A stretch of 64,000 nt of DNA from Bacillaceae bacterium IKA-2 (GTDB lineage: Bacteria; Bacillota; Bacilli; Bacillales; Anaerobacillaceae), in assembly GCA_031761875.1 (NCBI GenBank), contig CP134492.1:2666001-2730000 (forward strand). Direction: 5' to 3'. The translations under genes were made by a program, and so were the position numbers. How positions within the stretch are numbered: the first letter of the stretch is position 1; the number at the start of each line of letters is the position of its first letter. This document shows positions 35,016 through 46,000 of this stretch, in pieces. The notes beneath the pieces are model-generated. The model did not search any database. It had not been told where the DNA came from and was given only the letters and a program-made list of their open reading frames with translations.

Positions 35016-35110
35016 CCTAAATTCACCTCCTTTTTAATATCCCCTATTCCCTAGCAAACGTCGGTGATTCGATTTTGCCAAGCAACGGTTTTGTACAAAC
35101 GTACTTAATA
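35016..35110 (-). other. Leader region of rpsO
   Basis: It contains a TTTGTACAAA palindrome, and CGTTG can pair with CGACG 19 nt later, giving a hairpin ahead of the ribosome-binding site. S15 represses its own synthesis in several bacteria through unrelated leader folds, so autoregulation is plausible here. No clear sigma-A promoter was found. Confidence 0.35.
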
Positions 35111-35123
35111 AGAATACATTGTT

Positions 35124-36092
35124 TTAGTATGAATTGCAAGAACACATATTTTTCTTGCTGAAAATACGTTTTGCTTGCTCTTTATCTTCCTGAATTTGAG
35201 TAACTAATTGTTCAATAGAATCAAATTTCTGTTCACTTCTTATTCGTTCAATCCATTGAAGCTCAACTTCTTCACCATAGATAGATTCATTAAAATCAAA
35301 TAAGTGGACTTCAACCGTTTCCTGATGTTTGTTGTCTTTGTGAAACGTCGGTTTATAGCCGACGTTACAAACACCTTCAAAATTTCGACCGTTTAAGTTA
35401 GCGCAAACAGCATAAACCCCTGTACAAGGAAGTATATATCGATCTGTTTCAATATTTGCTGTTGGGAAGCCTAGCTTTGTGCCTAGCTTTTCACCATGGA
35501 CTACCTCGCCTTTTACTTGATAATATCTTCCTAAAAATTCGGGTATTAACGAGACCTTACCATCATTTAATAACGATCGGATAAAAGTAGAACTAATTTT
35601 ATCGATTCCTCTTTCTACTTTTGAAATCGTTGTTTGAGTAAACTCTTCTCTTGAATGAAAAGGTAAGGTTTCCATTGTTCCCTTGCCTAGTTTCCCATAA
35701 GAATAATCGAATCCAGCAACAATATGCTTTACATGTAAACCAATTAAATAGTCATCAACAAACTGCTGTGGTGTCAAGTTGGCGAAATCTAAAGTAAACT
35801 CAACAATATAGAGGACATCAATACCTAATTTTTCAAATAACTTTTGTTTTTCAGGCAATGGACTTAAGTAATTTAATTGTCCTTCATGCTTCCCTAACAC
35901 CTCTTTTGGATGTGGATTAAAGGTCATCACCGCAGATTTCATTTGCTTTTTCTCTGCCATTTGTTTAGCTGTTAAGATAACTCTTTGATGACCTAAATGA
36001 ACACCATCAAAGAAACCTAATGCCAAAACTGACGGTTTAATCATGTCCTTCTTAAGTTGATGAGGGTGTGACAGCATAATTGTTTCCAACAT
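35124..36092 (-). CDS. ribF: Bifunctional riboflavin kinase/FAD synthetase
   Basis: A 322-residue enzyme that phosphorylates riboflavin to FMN and adenylylates it to FAD. The N-terminal nucleotidyltransferase part shows ALGFFDGVHLGHQRVI and VAGFDYSYG; the C-terminal kinase part shows KLGFPTANI and GVCNVGYKPTF. I choose ATG 36092 because GAGG lies five bases upstream; GTG 36098 overlaps the ribosome-binding site. It is 40 bp after truB, as in Bacillus, where the gene is called ribC. Confidence 0.95.
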   Translation of the reverse strand: MLETIMLSHPHQLKKDMIKPSVLALGFFDGVHLGHQRVILTAKQMAEKKQMKSAVMTFNPHPKEVLGKHEGQLNYLSPLPEKQKLFEKLGIDVLYIVEFTLDFANLTPQQFVDDYLIGLHVKHIVAGFDYSYGKLGKGTMETLPFHSREEFTQTTISKVERGIDKISSTFIRSLLNDGKVSLIPEFLGRYYQVKGEVVHGEKLGTKLGFPTANIETDRYILPCTGVYAVCANLNGRNFEGVCNVGYKPTFHKDNKHQETVEVHLFDFNESIYGEEVELQWIERIRSEQKFDSIEQLVTQIQEDKEQAKRIFSKKNMCSCNSY

Positions 36093-36132
36093 TTCCACCT
36101 CAATCTAAATTTAATCAAGTACGACAAACTAC

Positions 36133-37053
36133 TTATGATCCAACAATTTTTAATATTTTTTCGGGTTTCATTAGCCCTTCTTTTGTCGGATGCTTGATAT
36201 AAATGGCTAAACAATCTCCTATTTGATTATAAATGGTAAATCGGTTAGCTTCTAACCCATCTGGGAGAGGAAGTACGGAACCGTTGACGACCTTAAAAGC
36301 ATCTGTTTCATCAACGACGATTCTGTCTAAAAAGGCTAACGCTTCATCTGTTTTTAATAATGAGTCTTGAAGCTCACCATTCTCCATTTTAAATTCTATT
36401 TCTTCAAACGTTAAGCAGTCAGCTAATGTGAAAGGGCCACTTGAGGTTCGAACAAGTGCTGACATATGGGCTGGATAACCTAATTTCTCCCCAATATCTA
36501 CTGCTAATGTTCTTACATATGTTCCTTTACTACAGTGAACACGAAAAGAAAATTTGATTTTATCTTCGTCTACAACGATAGGATCACTAAGCAAAATAAG
36601 CTCATGTATGATAACTAGACGCTTAGGTCGTTCTATTGTTTTTCCTTCTCTAGCATATTCATAAAGTTTTTTCCCTTTTATCTTTACAGCAGAATACATT
36701 GGCGGTGTTTGCTCAATTTCTCCTATAAAAGAGTTTAATACGGTTTCAATATCTTGTCTAGAAAAAAACGTTTTTATTGGTTTCCTTTCTAGCACTTCCC
36801 CCGTAAAATCTTCCGTCGTTGTTGAAAAACCAATTGTTGCTTCGCCTTCATAGGTCTTCGAGTAATTTGACATATACTCGGCAACTTTTGTTGCTCGGCC
36901 AATGCAAATAGGAAGAACACCAGTAACTTCAGGATCTAGAGTTCCAGTATGACCAATTTTTTTTGTTTTTAAAATTTTTCTTAATTTTGCAACACAGTCG
37001 TGTGACGTCATCTTCTTGGGCTTATGTAAAGGTAATATTCCTTGTAATTCCAT
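36133..37053 (-). CDS. truB: tRNA pseudouridine-55 synthase
   Basis: A 306-residue pseudouridine synthase that modifies U55 in the T-loop of tRNAs. LHKPKKMTSHDCV and the catalytic Asp in HTGTLDPEVTGVLP (about residue 40) are intact, and the C-terminal PUA-like domain is present. The family start MELQGILPLHKP corresponds to ATG 37053, after GTGGTGA. Confidence 0.95.
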   Translation of the reverse strand: MELQGILPLHKPKKMTSHDCVAKLRKILKTKKIGHTGTLDPEVTGVLPICIGRATKVAEYMSNYSKTYEGEATIGFSTTTEDFTGEVLERKPIKTFFSRQDIETVLNSFIGEIEQTPPMYSAVKIKGKKLYEYAREGKTIERPKRLVIIHELILLSDPIVVDEDKIKFSFRVHCSKGTYVRTLAVDIGEKLGYPAHMSALVRTSSGPFTLADCLTFEEIEFKMENGELQDSLLKTDEALAFLDRIVVDETDAFKVVNGSVLPLPDGLEANRFTIYNQIGDCLAIYIKHPTKEGLMKPEKILKIVGS

Positions 37054-37198
37054 CAAAATCACCACTTTTATCTATTTTACATTAGCTATTTCAATAACAT
37101 GATTGCATTTAAACGTCTTTTGACATAGGAAAGGAGATAGCAGTATCACTATCCCCTTCTCATTATTTCCCTTAGAAAAACAGGCATCTATAAGAGGA

Positions 37199-37283
37199 TA
37201 TTCAAAAAGACCAGTAATCATAGCGAGCAATGCTCTCACGCTGACTTAATCTTCTCTACTCTAATAATCCACCTTTTTGAACA
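37199..37283. repeat. Dispersed inverted-terminus repeat, copy A
   Basis: About 85 bp bounded by TATTCAAAAAG and CTTTTTGAACA, containing GTAATCATAGC. It is related to 42555-42619 and 49206-49278. It fills the rbfA-truB gap. Confidence 0.72.
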
Positions 37284-37300
37284 AGCACGATAAACACTAC

Positions 37301-37654
37301 TTATTGTTGATCTTTTTGACGATTAATATCATGTATTAGCGTTGCGATTTTGTTCCCGTATTCCGTTGACTCGTCAAATTTAAACAGTAACTCCGGAGTT
37401 TTTCTAAGTCTAATTCTCTTCCCAATTTCTAAACGAATAAAACCTGTTGCTTTTGATAACCCCTGAAGTGTTGACTCTCTTTGGTCATCATCTCCAAGAA
37501 CTGTAATAAAAACAGTTGCTTGCTGCAAGTCACCTGTTACTTCTACATCAGTAACCGTAACAAAGCCTATTCGTGGATCATTCAATTCTCTTTGGAGAAT
37601 ATCAGTCATTTCCTTTTTTATTTGTTCAGCTACACGATTTACCCGAACACTCAT
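37301..37654 (-). CDS. rbfA: 30S ribosome-binding factor A
   Basis: A 117-residue KH-fold assembly factor for the small subunit, the same length as in B. subtilis. [33 protein letters not shown] and [15 protein letters not shown] are typical. Two tandem ATGs follow GAGGTGAA; the second (37654) has better spacing. It belongs to the rimP-to-pnp superoperon. Confidence 0.95.
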   Translation of the reverse strand: MSVRVNRVAEQIKKEMTDILQRELNDPRIGFVTVTDVEVTGDLQQATVFITVLGDDDQRESTLQGLSKATGFIRLEIGKRIRLRKTPELLFKFDESTEYGNKIATLIHDINRQKDQQ

Positions 37655-37675
37655 CATTTCACCTCATTAATTAAA

Positions 37676-37712
37676 AATGTGCAAGGCGCCCGGCTATCGG
37701 CGACAACCACTG
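37676..37712. repeat. Degenerate piece of the 52-bp repeat family
   Basis: The stretch AAGGCGC...CGACAACCACTGGAAGC is similar to the reverse complement of the repeat at 6600 (CGACAAGCACTGGAAGG). It lies between ylxP and rbfA. Confidence 0.4.
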
Positions 37713-37759
37713 GAAGCTCAAAATTGATTATTAATCCAGTCTACACCCATTTAAAGTAT

Positions 37760-38038
37760 CTAAAACCACTCAAAATTTGTAATGGTTCGCTCTATTTCAG
37801 GAATCGAATCAATCATTGCTAAAGCTTTACTGAGTTCTTTTTCAGCAACTACCCGATTTGTGGCAACAGCTACAATCGTTATCTCTGTTCGTTGCCACAA
37901 ATCTTGAAATCCAGTTTCTGATACAGATACGTTTAGTCTCTGCTTTAACTTAGTTATTATGCTTTTTAAGACTGATCGCTTCTCTTTTAGTGATTGTGCA
38001 TCATAAATCAACAATTCAGAGGTAACCGCTCCAATCAT
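37760..38038 (-). CDS. ylxP: YlxP, DUF503 protein
   Basis: A 92-residue DUF503 protein ([27 protein letters not shown]), as long as B. subtilis YlxP. It has a ferredoxin-like fold and unknown function; a role in ribosome maturation is suggested by its constant location between infB and rbfA. Its ATG overlaps the infB stop by 4 bp. Confidence 0.92.
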   Translation of the reverse strand: MIGAVTSELLIYDAQSLKEKRSVLKSIITKLKQRLNVSVSETGFQDLWQRTEITIVAVATNRVVAEKELSKALAMIDSIPEIERTITNFEWF

Positions 38039-40158
38039 GAACGCTTAATTTCCTCCATCACGTATGCTTCGATAATGTCGCCTTCTTTAATATCATTGAA
38101 TTTATCAAGCGTTATTCCACACTCATAGTTTTTGGCAACTTCTTTTGCATCATCTTTAAAACGTTTCAAGGCATCAATCTTCCCCTCATAAATAACAACC
38201 CCGTCACGAATTAAACGGACTGTCGAAACTCGAGTAATTTTGCCTTCTGTTACATAACAACCTGCAATTGTACCAACTTTTGAAACTTTAAATATAGTAC
38301 GAATTTCTACTTGACCAATTACTTTTTCCTCAAATTCAGGATCAAGCATTCCTTTCATCGCTGCCTCAATTTCATCAATAGCATTGTAAATAATACGATG
38401 AAGGCGAATATCGACTTTTTCAACGGCAGCAGTACGCTTCGCATTGACATCAGGACGAACATTGAAACCAATCACAATAGCATTAGAGGCACTTGCTAAG
38501 ATAATATCAGATTCAGAAATTGCTCCTACCCCTGTATGAATAATGTTAACTTTAACACCTTCAACATCAATTTTTTCTAGTGAACCCTTCATTGCTTCAA
38601 CAGAGCCTTGGACGTCACCTTTAATAATCACATTTATCTCTTTAATTTCGCCTTCTTGAATGCGATTAAATAAGTCTTCTAAACTTACCCTACTCGATTC
38701 AGAACGCTCAGCTACTCGTTGCTTGTCAGCCCGAGACTCACCTACTGAACGTGCAGTTTTTTCATCTTTAAATACCAAAAACTGATCTCCTGCTTGCGGA
38801 ACATCACTTAACCCTGTAATTTCAACAGGCGCGGAAGGTCCAACTGTTTTCACACGTTGTCCTAAATCATTGACCATAGCTCGAACTTTTCCAAACGTAT
38901 TTCCAACAACGATAGGATCACCTACATGTAGAGTTCCAGATTGAACAAGAAGTGTTGCAACGGCACCACGACCTTTATCTAACTCAGCTTCAACTACCGT
39001 TCCACGAGCAAATGCTGTAGGATTAGCTTTATATTCTTCTACTTCTGAAACGAGTAAGATCATTTCTAATAAGTCATCGATACCTTCACCTTTAAGCGCT
39101 GAAACGGAAACAAAAATCGTATCGCCACCCCATGCTTCAGAAAGTAATCCGTGCTCAGTTAACTCTTGCATAACCTTATCTGGGTTTGCGCCTTCTTTAT
39201 CCATTTTATTTACTGCAACTATAATTGGTACCTCAGCTGCTTTTGCATGGTTAATGGCTTCTACTGTTTGTGGCATAACACCGTCATCAGCAGCAACAAC
39301 TAAGACTGTAATATCAGTGCATTGTGCGCCACGTGCACGCATTGTTGTAAATGCCGCGTGTCCTGGAGTATCCAAAAAAGTAATTTTTTTACCTTTAACT
39401 TCAACTTGGTAAGCACCAATATGCTGCGTAATGCCTCCAGCTTCACCAGCTGTCACTTTTGTATGGCGGATCGAGTCTAGTAATGTTGTTTTACCGTGGT
39501 CAACATGCCCCATTATTGTCACTACTGGTGGTCTTTCTTTGATATCTTTTGGATCCTCTATTTCTTCATATCTTTCAAAATCAGTTTCCTCTAAGATGAT
39601 TTCCTCTTCAACTTCAACTCCATAATCACTTGCAATTAATTCAATCGAGTCTTTATCTAATTCTTGATTAATTGTCGTCATGACACCTAAAAGTAATAAT
39701 TTTTTTATTATTTCTGAAGGTTCTTTATTAAGTTTTTTAGCAAGTTCCCCCAAAGTGACTGAACCTGAATAGACAATCTTTGTTGGCATAGGTTTCACAA
39801 TAACTTTCTTCTCTTCTTGTGGCGGGACATTGCTATTATTATTGGTATTTTTGTTTCTTTTTTTATCATTTTTTTTAGTAAAAGCAGGTTTATTGGCGAC
39901 TGCTTTATTTTGAAACGGTTTTTTTGCCGGTCGTTGTGCTACTTCGTTTTTCTTTGCAGTCTTGACAGGTTGATCTTTCTTTTCTTGGTTCGGTTTCGGT
40001 GTTTCTTTTACAGTTCCTTCTAGTTTCTTAATTGTATCTTCAGTAATGACTGACATATGATTGGTTACCTCGATGTTTAACGACTTTAGCTTCTCAATAA
40101 TCTCTTTGCTTGATATGTTTTTTTCTTTTGCATATTCATAAACGCGCATTTTCTTCAT
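38035..40158 (-). CDS. infB: Translation initiation factor IF-2
   Basis: A 707-residue GTPase that places initiator tRNA on the 30S subunit. The N-terminal IF2N domain is followed by a Lys/Asn-rich linker (about 55-130). The G domain has [14 protein letters not shown] (about residue 217), DTPGHAAF and NKMD. C-terminal beta barrels complete it. It overlaps ylxP and follows ylxQ. Confidence 0.97.
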   Translation of the reverse strand: MKKMRVYEYAKEKNISSKEIIEKLKSLNIEVTNHMSVITEDTIKKLEGTVKETPKPNQEKKDQPVKTAKKNEVAQRPAKKPFQNKAVANKPAFTKKNDKKRNKNTNNNSNVPPQEEKKVIVKPMPTKIVYSGSVTLGELAKKLNKEPSEIIKKLLLLGVMTTINQELDKDSIELIASDYGVEVEEEIILEETDFERYEEIEDPKDIKERPPVVTIMGHVDHGKTTLLDSIRHTKVTAGEAGGITQHIGAYQVEVKGKKITFLDTPGHAAFTTMRARGAQCTDITVLVVAADDGVMPQTVEAINHAKAAEVPIIVAVNKMDKEGANPDKVMQELTEHGLLSEAWGGDTIFVSVSALKGEGIDDLLEMILLVSEVEEYKANPTAFARGTVVEAELDKGRGAVATLLVQSGTLHVGDPIVVGNTFGKVRAMVNDLGQRVKTVGPSAPVEITGLSDVPQAGDQFLVFKDEKTARSVGESRADKQRVAERSESSRVSLEDLFNRIQEGEIKEINVIIKGDVQGSVEAMKGSLEKIDVEGVKVNIIHTGVGAISESDIILASASNAIVIGFNVRPDVNAKRTAAVEKVDIRLHRIIYNAIDEIEAAMKGMLDPEFEEKVIGQVEIRTIFKVSKVGTIAGCYVTEGKITRVSTVRLIRDGVVIYEGKIDALKRFKDDAKEVAKNYECGITLDKFNDIKEGDIIEAYVMEEIKRS

Positions 40159-40213
40159 GTGCTTTCCTCCCTTGTGAACATCATTATGTTCATCTGCATT
40201 TCTATAAGCCTAT

Positions 40214-40513
40214 TTAAAGAATTGAAATGAGCTTCTGAGCAAAACCCTTGTCAATAATACCCACAACTACTCGCCCATGTTTGCCAATTGCAGAACCAAT
40301 CATATCTCGATCTGCTGTAAATATTAATGGGACTTTGTTAAAATTGCATTTATCTTGTAATTTCTTCTTCGTTGCATCTGAGGCATCGTTTGCAGCTATG
40401 ACCAGATAGACACTTTTATTTCTGACTCCTTTAATCACAAGCTCTTCTCCAGTAACTAGCTTTCTAGCTCTAGCACAAAGACCTAAAAGAGAGACCCATT
40501 GTGGTTGTATCAT
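40214..40513 (-). CDS. ylxQ: YlxQ, L7Ae-family K-turn RNA-binding protein
   Basis: A 99-residue L7Ae/L30e-fold protein. GLCARARKLVTGEELVIKGV and VIAANDASDATKKKL match the K-turn RNA-binding surface. It overlaps rnpM by 4 bp and precedes infB, the standard order. The cellular RNA target is not known with certainty. Confidence 0.92.
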   Translation of the reverse strand: MIQPQWVSLLGLCARARKLVTGEELVIKGVRNKSVYLVIAANDASDATKKKLQDKCNFNKVPLIFTADRDMIGSAIGKHGRVVVGIIDKGFAQKLISIL

Positions 40514-40785
40514 TGTTTGTCTCCTTTTTTTCGATCCTTGATAAGTTGATCATAAATATCTATACTGACTTTAACACTTAAGTGTTTAGAGAAAATATCT
40601 TTCTTTTTTGCTTCTTCAAAGCATTGCTGATTATTGCTAACATATGCCCCTCTGCCAGACTTTTTCCCAGTTAAATCAATAACAACTTCTCCTTCAGGCG
40701 TACGAACAATACGAATTAATTCTTTTTTTAGCTTCATTTCATTTGTAACTACACATTTACGAAGTGGAACTTTACGGTTTTTCAT
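40510..40785 (-). CDS. rnpM: YlxR/RnpM, RNA-binding protein
   Basis: A 91-residue YlxR-family protein with the motifs KVPLRKCVVTNEMKLKKEL and KSGRGAYVSNNQQCF. Recent work, as I recall, links YlxR to RNase P and names it RnpM. It lies between nusA and ylxQ with overlaps or short gaps, in the transcription-translation operon. Confidence 0.92.
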   Translation of the reverse strand: MKNRKVPLRKCVVTNEMKLKKELIRIVRTPEGEVVIDLTGKKSGRGAYVSNNQQCFEEAKKKDIFSKHLSVKVSIDIYDQLIKDRKKGDKQ

Positions 40786-40803
40786 AATCGCTCCAATCCC
40801 TTA

Positions 40804-41934
40804 TTACTCTAAATCTTGATAATCTTCTTGATCTTCTACATCATCTGTATTGAGTTCATTTCCTTCAGTATTAACCTGATTGGGGTCATATAAGCCTAAA
40901 CTTTCAGCGTCTGATTGGCTCTTAATATCAATTTTCCAACCTGTTAATTTTGCAGCTAAGCGGGCATTTTGACCTTTTTTTCCAATCGCTAGTGACAACT
41001 GATAATCTGGAACAATAACTTGTGTCATTTTTTCTTTTTCACTCACTTTAACATGAACAACTTTTGCTGGACTTAAAGCATTAGCCACATAAACAACAGG
41101 GTCATCTGACCAGCGAACGATATCAATTTTTTCACCTTTTAACTCATTAACGATTGTTTGGACCCTTTGACCTTTTGGTCCTACACAAGAACCAACCGGG
41201 TCAACCTCTGTATTTTCTGCATGAACAGCAATTTTTGAGCGATCACCAGCCTCACGAGCAATTGATTTTAACTCAACCGTACCATCAAATATTTCAGGAA
41301 CCTCTAACTCAAATAAGCGTTTAAGTAACCCCGGATGTGTTCGTGAAATTAAAATCTGTGGTCCTTTTGTTGTTTTTTCAACTTTCGTTATGTAGGCTTT
41401 GATCCGATCATTATGTTTATATGATTCATTAGGCATTTGCTCACTTAAAGGAAGTAGTGCCTCGACTTTACCTAAATCGACATAAATAAAACGACTATCT
41501 TGTCGTTGAACAATCCCAGTCATAATGTCTTCTTCACGATCAATAAAGTCTGCATAAATTATTCCGCGCTCAGCCTCACGTACTCTTTGCGTAACTACTT
41601 GCTTTGCTGTTTGCGCTGCAATACGACCAAAATCTTTCGGAGTTACTTCTATTTCGACAATATCATCTACCTCATATTGAGGATTCATTGCCTTTGCTGC
41701 ATCCTCAGAAATTTCTAAACGAGAATCAAACACTTCTTCAACTACCTGTTTTCTAGCAAATACACGAATGCTCCCATTTTCTCGGTTTATATCAACTCGT
41801 ACATTTTGTGCTTGACTAAAATTGCGTTTATAACCAGAAATCAATGCTGCCTCAATAGCTTCAATAATGATTTCTTTCCCTATTCCTTTTTCTTTTTCTA
41901 AAGTTTTTAATGCATCCATAAAATCAGTATTCAT
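40804..41934 (-). CDS. nusA: Transcription factor NusA
   Basis: A 376-residue elongation/termination factor. An N-terminal RNA-polymerase-binding domain, an S1 domain (MTGIVQRQDSRFIYVDLGKVEALLP) and two KH domains (CVGPKGQRVQTIVNELKGEKIDIV and LAIGKKGQNARLAAKLTGWKIDI) are visible. The acidic C-terminal tail (TDDVEDQEDYQDLE) lacks the extra repeats of enterobacterial NusA, as normal for Bacilli. It follows rimP. Confidence 0.96.
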   Translation of the reverse strand: MNTDFMDALKTLEKEKGIGKEIIIEAIEAALISGYKRNFSQAQNVRVDINRENGSIRVFARKQVVEEVFDSRLEISEDAAKAMNPQYEVDDIVEIEVTPKDFGRIAAQTAKQVVTQRVREAERGIIYADFIDREEDIMTGIVQRQDSRFIYVDLGKVEALLPLSEQMPNESYKHNDRIKAYITKVEKTTKGPQILISRTHPGLLKRLFELEVPEIFDGTVELKSIAREAGDRSKIAVHAENTEVDPVGSCVGPKGQRVQTIVNELKGEKIDIVRWSDDPVVYVANALSPAKVVHVKVSEKEKMTQVIVPDYQLSLAIGKKGQNARLAAKLTGWKIDIKSQSDAESLGLYDPNQVNTEGNELNTDDVEDQEDYQDLE

Positions 41935-42024
41935 GAAGCTTCTCTCCCCCTTTCAAATTAGAAGAGCATAGCCGTTAGTCATTTTACTACTCAATTTGGC
42001 TTATGCTCATTTTTGGTGCAGTTT

Positions 42025-42495
42025 TTAAAAAACAACTGCAAGTCTTGCACTAGCAACTTTTTGATAGGAAAGTTTTACTTCAATAGTTCTCGTTTTTTGT
42101 TTGGTGGCAATTGATAGTTCTTTACCATCGAAAGCTACTAATTTTCCTTCAAAAGATTTTTCGCCGTCGATTGGCTCATATAAAGTAACATGAATATTTT
42201 TACCGACCGCTTTCTCGATATCTTTTTCTTTCTTTAACGGGCGTTCAGCTCCTGGTGAAGAAACTTCAAGAAAATAAGCTTGGGGAATTGGGTCCGTTTC
42301 ATCTAAACGATCACTCAAGCGACCACTGACGATTCCACAATCTTCAATATCTACACCTTTTTCAGAGTCAATGTACACACGTAAAAACCAGTTTTTTCCT
42401 TCTTTCTTCAATTCAATATCCACTAGCTCTAGCTTTATTTCATCTAGAATAGGCTTCACTAGTTCTTCCACTACTGTTATCGCATTTTTACTCAC
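42025..42495 (-). CDS. rimP: Ribosome maturation factor RimP
   Basis: A 156-residue 30S maturation factor, equal in length to B. subtilis RimP. Features include [26 protein letters not shown] and [15 protein letters not shown]. The start is GTG at 42495, six bases after AAGGAGGG; the longer frame reading upstream enters a dispersed repeat and is not coding. It heads the nusA operon. Confidence 0.94.
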   Translation of the reverse strand: MSKNAITVVEELVKPILDEIKLELVDIELKKEGKNWFLRVYIDSEKGVDIEDCGIVSGRLSDRLDETDPIPQAYFLEVSSPGAERPLKKEKDIEKAVGKNIHVTLYEPIDGEKSFEGKLVAFDGKELSIATKQKTRTIEVKLSYQKVASARLAVVF

Positions 42496-42554
42496 AATTA
42501 TCCCTCCTTGTACACGAGTAGACTTACAAAACAGTTTCTTTATGTACTTGAGGG

Positions 42555-42619
42555 TGTTCAAAAAGTCTCGTAATCATAGCTGTCGAATCTAGGCTCTGAA
42601 TAAGCCTCCTTTTTAAACA
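42555..42619. repeat. Dispersed inverted-terminus repeat, copy B
   Basis: About 65 bp bounded by TGTTCAAAAAG and CTTTTTAAACA with GTAATCATAGC and GTCGAATCT inside. It has the same orientation as copy A and lies directly upstream of rimP. Confidence 0.75.
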
Positions 42620-43013
42620 CGTACTATTTAGAAATTGTCAGTAAACTTATATGTTATGGATAAGTGGTTTTAATAATATTATTATACCCAAATAAACAAG
42701 GTAATCATTAGAAAACTTGTCGTTTCTTCCACTTTTACCTCTTAAAGTAAAACGAAAGAGTGGGTTTCCCCACTCTTTTTGTATACCTATTCTAATTATT
42801 ACCTCAAAAATATAACATAAACCCTAAATTTATGCAAGTTAATGAATTTCATAAAGTAGATTTTGTCTGAATTGGATACTACACCTAGTTAAAGTGAAAT
42901 ATTTTCAGCTATATCTAGCTAGGCGTTGCCAGTTTATTGGTATTATGAATTTCATTCAAGTTCACTGTGATTATTAGAATTTATTTTGCTACATAGTTAT
43001 TGATATTCTTTTC
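42620..43013. other. Gap between polC and rimP
   Basis: No gene was found. It holds a terminator (42755-42778) and a perfect TATAAT (42681-42686) that may be the rimP operon -10, though no good -35 is seen. The remainder is AT-rich and unexplained. Confidence 0.5.
42755..42778 (-). terminator. Terminator downstream of polC
   Basis: A 10-bp stem (AAAGAGTGGG/CCCACTCTTT) with a 4-nt loop and T-rich sequence on both sides lies about 235 bp after the polC stop. It may act in both directions. Confidence 0.7.
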
Positions 43014-46000
43014 TTAGAAAAGTGATAACTGGTTAGAATCAGGTAATCCTTCTAAACAACCATGTTCGTCTAAACTTTCTAGAACTGTCTTGGTAATTTT
43101 ACTTCGTTTCTGCAAGTCTTCTTTTGATAAAAATTCACCGTTTTCACGAACTTTGACAACATTGATTGCAGCATTCGTCCCTACACCAGTAATTGCATTA
43201 AATGGGGGGAGTAGTGAATTACCTTCTACTAAAAATTCATCTGCACTTGAACGATAGAGATCTGCCTTTTGAAATGAAAAACCTCGTTCAGACATTTCTA
43301 AGGATAGTTCAAGAACAGTTAATAGGCTTTTTTCTTTTGGCGTGGCATCTAAGCCTTTTGAAATTATTTCCTCAATTTTGCTGCGAAGCGAGGCAGACCC
43401 ACGAACCATCGTATCTAAATCAAAATCATCAGCTCTTACTGTAAAATATGCTGCATAAAAAAGAATTGGGTGATGGACTTTAAAGTAGGCAATTCGAACA
43501 GCCATCAGTACGTATGCTGCAGCATGGGCTTTTGGGAACATATACTTTATTTTTAAGCAAGATCCAATATACCAATCAGGAACATTATTTTTTTTCATTT
43601 CTTCGATCCATTCATCACTTAGTCCTTTGCCTTTACGAACACTTTCCATAATTTTAAAAGCCAATGAATGTTCGAGCCCTTTATAGATAAGGTACACCAT
43701 AATATCGTCACGACAGCCTATTACTTCCTTAAGGACACAAGTTCCATTATAAATAAGTTCATTGGCATTGTTTAACCAGACGTCAGTTCCATGTGATAAA
43801 CCTGAAATTTGGACAAGTTCACTAAATGAGGACGGTTTTGTTTCTTCAAGCATCTGTCTGACGAATCTCGTTCCAAATTCTGGTATACCATATGTGCCTG
43901 TTTTACACATGATTTGCTTCTCGGTTACCCCTAGTACTTCTGTTCCACTAAAAAGCTTAAATACATCAGGATCATCAGTTGGAATTGTCTTTGGTTCAAT
44001 TCCACTCAAATCTTGTAGCATCCGTATGACTGTTGGATCATCGTGTCCTAAAATATCTAACTTTAAGAGATTATCATGAATTGAATGAAAGTCGAAATGA
44101 GTTGTTTTCCATTCTGACGCTTTATCATCTGCTGGAAATTGAATCGGTGTAAAATCATAAATCTCCATATAATCAGGAACAACGATAATTCCACCTGGAT
44201 GTTGTCCTGTTGTTCTTTTTACACCTGTGCAGCCTGAGACGAGTCGATCAATTTCTGCTCCACGCATCTCTAAATCAAAATCATTTTGATAACCCTTTAC
44301 ATAGCCGTAGGCTGTTTTTTCGGCAACTGTACCGATTGTACCCGCTTTATATACGTTATCAACACCAAACAATTCCTTCGTGTAGTTATGCGCTTTTGAC
44401 TGATATGCACCAGAAAAGTTAAGATCAATATCAGGCACTTTATCCCCTTTAAAACCAAGAAACGTTTCGAATGGGATATCATGCCCATCTTTTAAATATT
44501 TCGCTTCGCACTGTGGACAATCTTTATCGGGTAAATCAAACCCCGAACCTACAGAACCATCATAAATAAAGTGTGAATGCTGACAGTTAGGACATACATA
44601 ATGAGGTGGCAAAGGGTTAACCTCAGTTATTTCTGTCATCGTGGCTACAAGTGATGACCCAACTGAGCCACGTGATCCTACTAAATAACCATCATCCAAT
44701 GATTTTTTAACTAGCTTGTGTGAAATTAAATAGATAACGGCAAATCCATGACCGATAATACTAGTCAATTCCTTTTCAATCCTTGCTTCAACAATTTCCG
44801 GTAAAGTCTCTCCGTATATGCTCCTAGCACGATTATAGGTCATCTTACGGACTTCCTCGTCAGCACCTTCAATTTTCGGTGTGAAAAGTTCATCTGGAAC
44901 TGGTTTAATTATTTCAATGTCATCGGCAATTTTTTGTGTATTTGTGACAACAACTTCTTTAGCTTTTTCTGCTCCCAAAAATTGAAAGCACGCCAACATT
45001 TCATCCGTCGTTCGAAAATGAACTTCAGGAAGCGTTTGTCTATTCAAGGGGTTAGCACCACCTTGACTGCCAATTAAAATTTTACGGTAAATCGCATCAT
45101 TAGGATGTAAATAATGGACATTTCCAGTAGCTACCACCGGCTTATCGAGTTTTGCTGCCAATGTAACGATTTTTGAGATGATATCCTTTAAAGCTAGTTC
45201 ATCTCGAACAGACTCTCTTTCAATTAAATGATTGTAATTTGAAGGAGGTTGAATTTCTAGGTAATCATAAAACTTAGCCCGTTCTTCTACTTCCTCACTA
45301 GATTTTTGCATCATGCCTTCAAAGACTTCGCCTTTATCACAAGCTGAACCTACAATAATTCCTTCGCGATACTTTTCTAATAACGACCTTGGAATCCGCG
45401 CCGTACGATGGAAAAATTCTAAATGAGAAAGCGAAATAAGCTTGTATAAATTTTTTAAACCAGTTTGGTTTTTAACTAGCAAAATGCAATGAAATGGACG
45501 CAAACGATGAAAATCACTTTTGCCCATATTATCATTTAACTGATCATGAAATTCGATTTCTCGTTCAAGACAGTCTTTGATCAGCTTCGTTAATAAATAT
45601 CCTGTTGCCTCAGCATCATAGATAGCGCGGTGATGACTGACAAGCTCAATTTCAAACTTTTTACAAAGTGTATTCAAACGATGATTTTTAAACTGAGGAT
45701 ATAAAAATCTCGCTAACTCTAACGTATCTATAACCGGATTTTCAGCATCAGTAAAGCCTATTTTTCGAAAGCCTGCATTTATAAAACCCATATCAAAGCT
45801 AGCATTATGAGCTACTAAAATATCGTCAGCTATCCACTTTTTAAAATCTGTTAAAACGTCTTTTATCTCGGGAGCGTTAACAAGCATGTCATCAGTGATC
45901 CCTGTTAAGTTAATGATTGTACTTGTTAATTTTTCATGTGGATTAGCAAATGACTCAAAACGATCAATAACTTCACCATTTTTTATCTTTACGGCCGCAA

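Noticed and set aside
42496-42561. Longer rimP start
   Set aside because: The extension reads into a dispersed repeat; GTG 42495 has an ideal ribosome-binding site and gives the family length.
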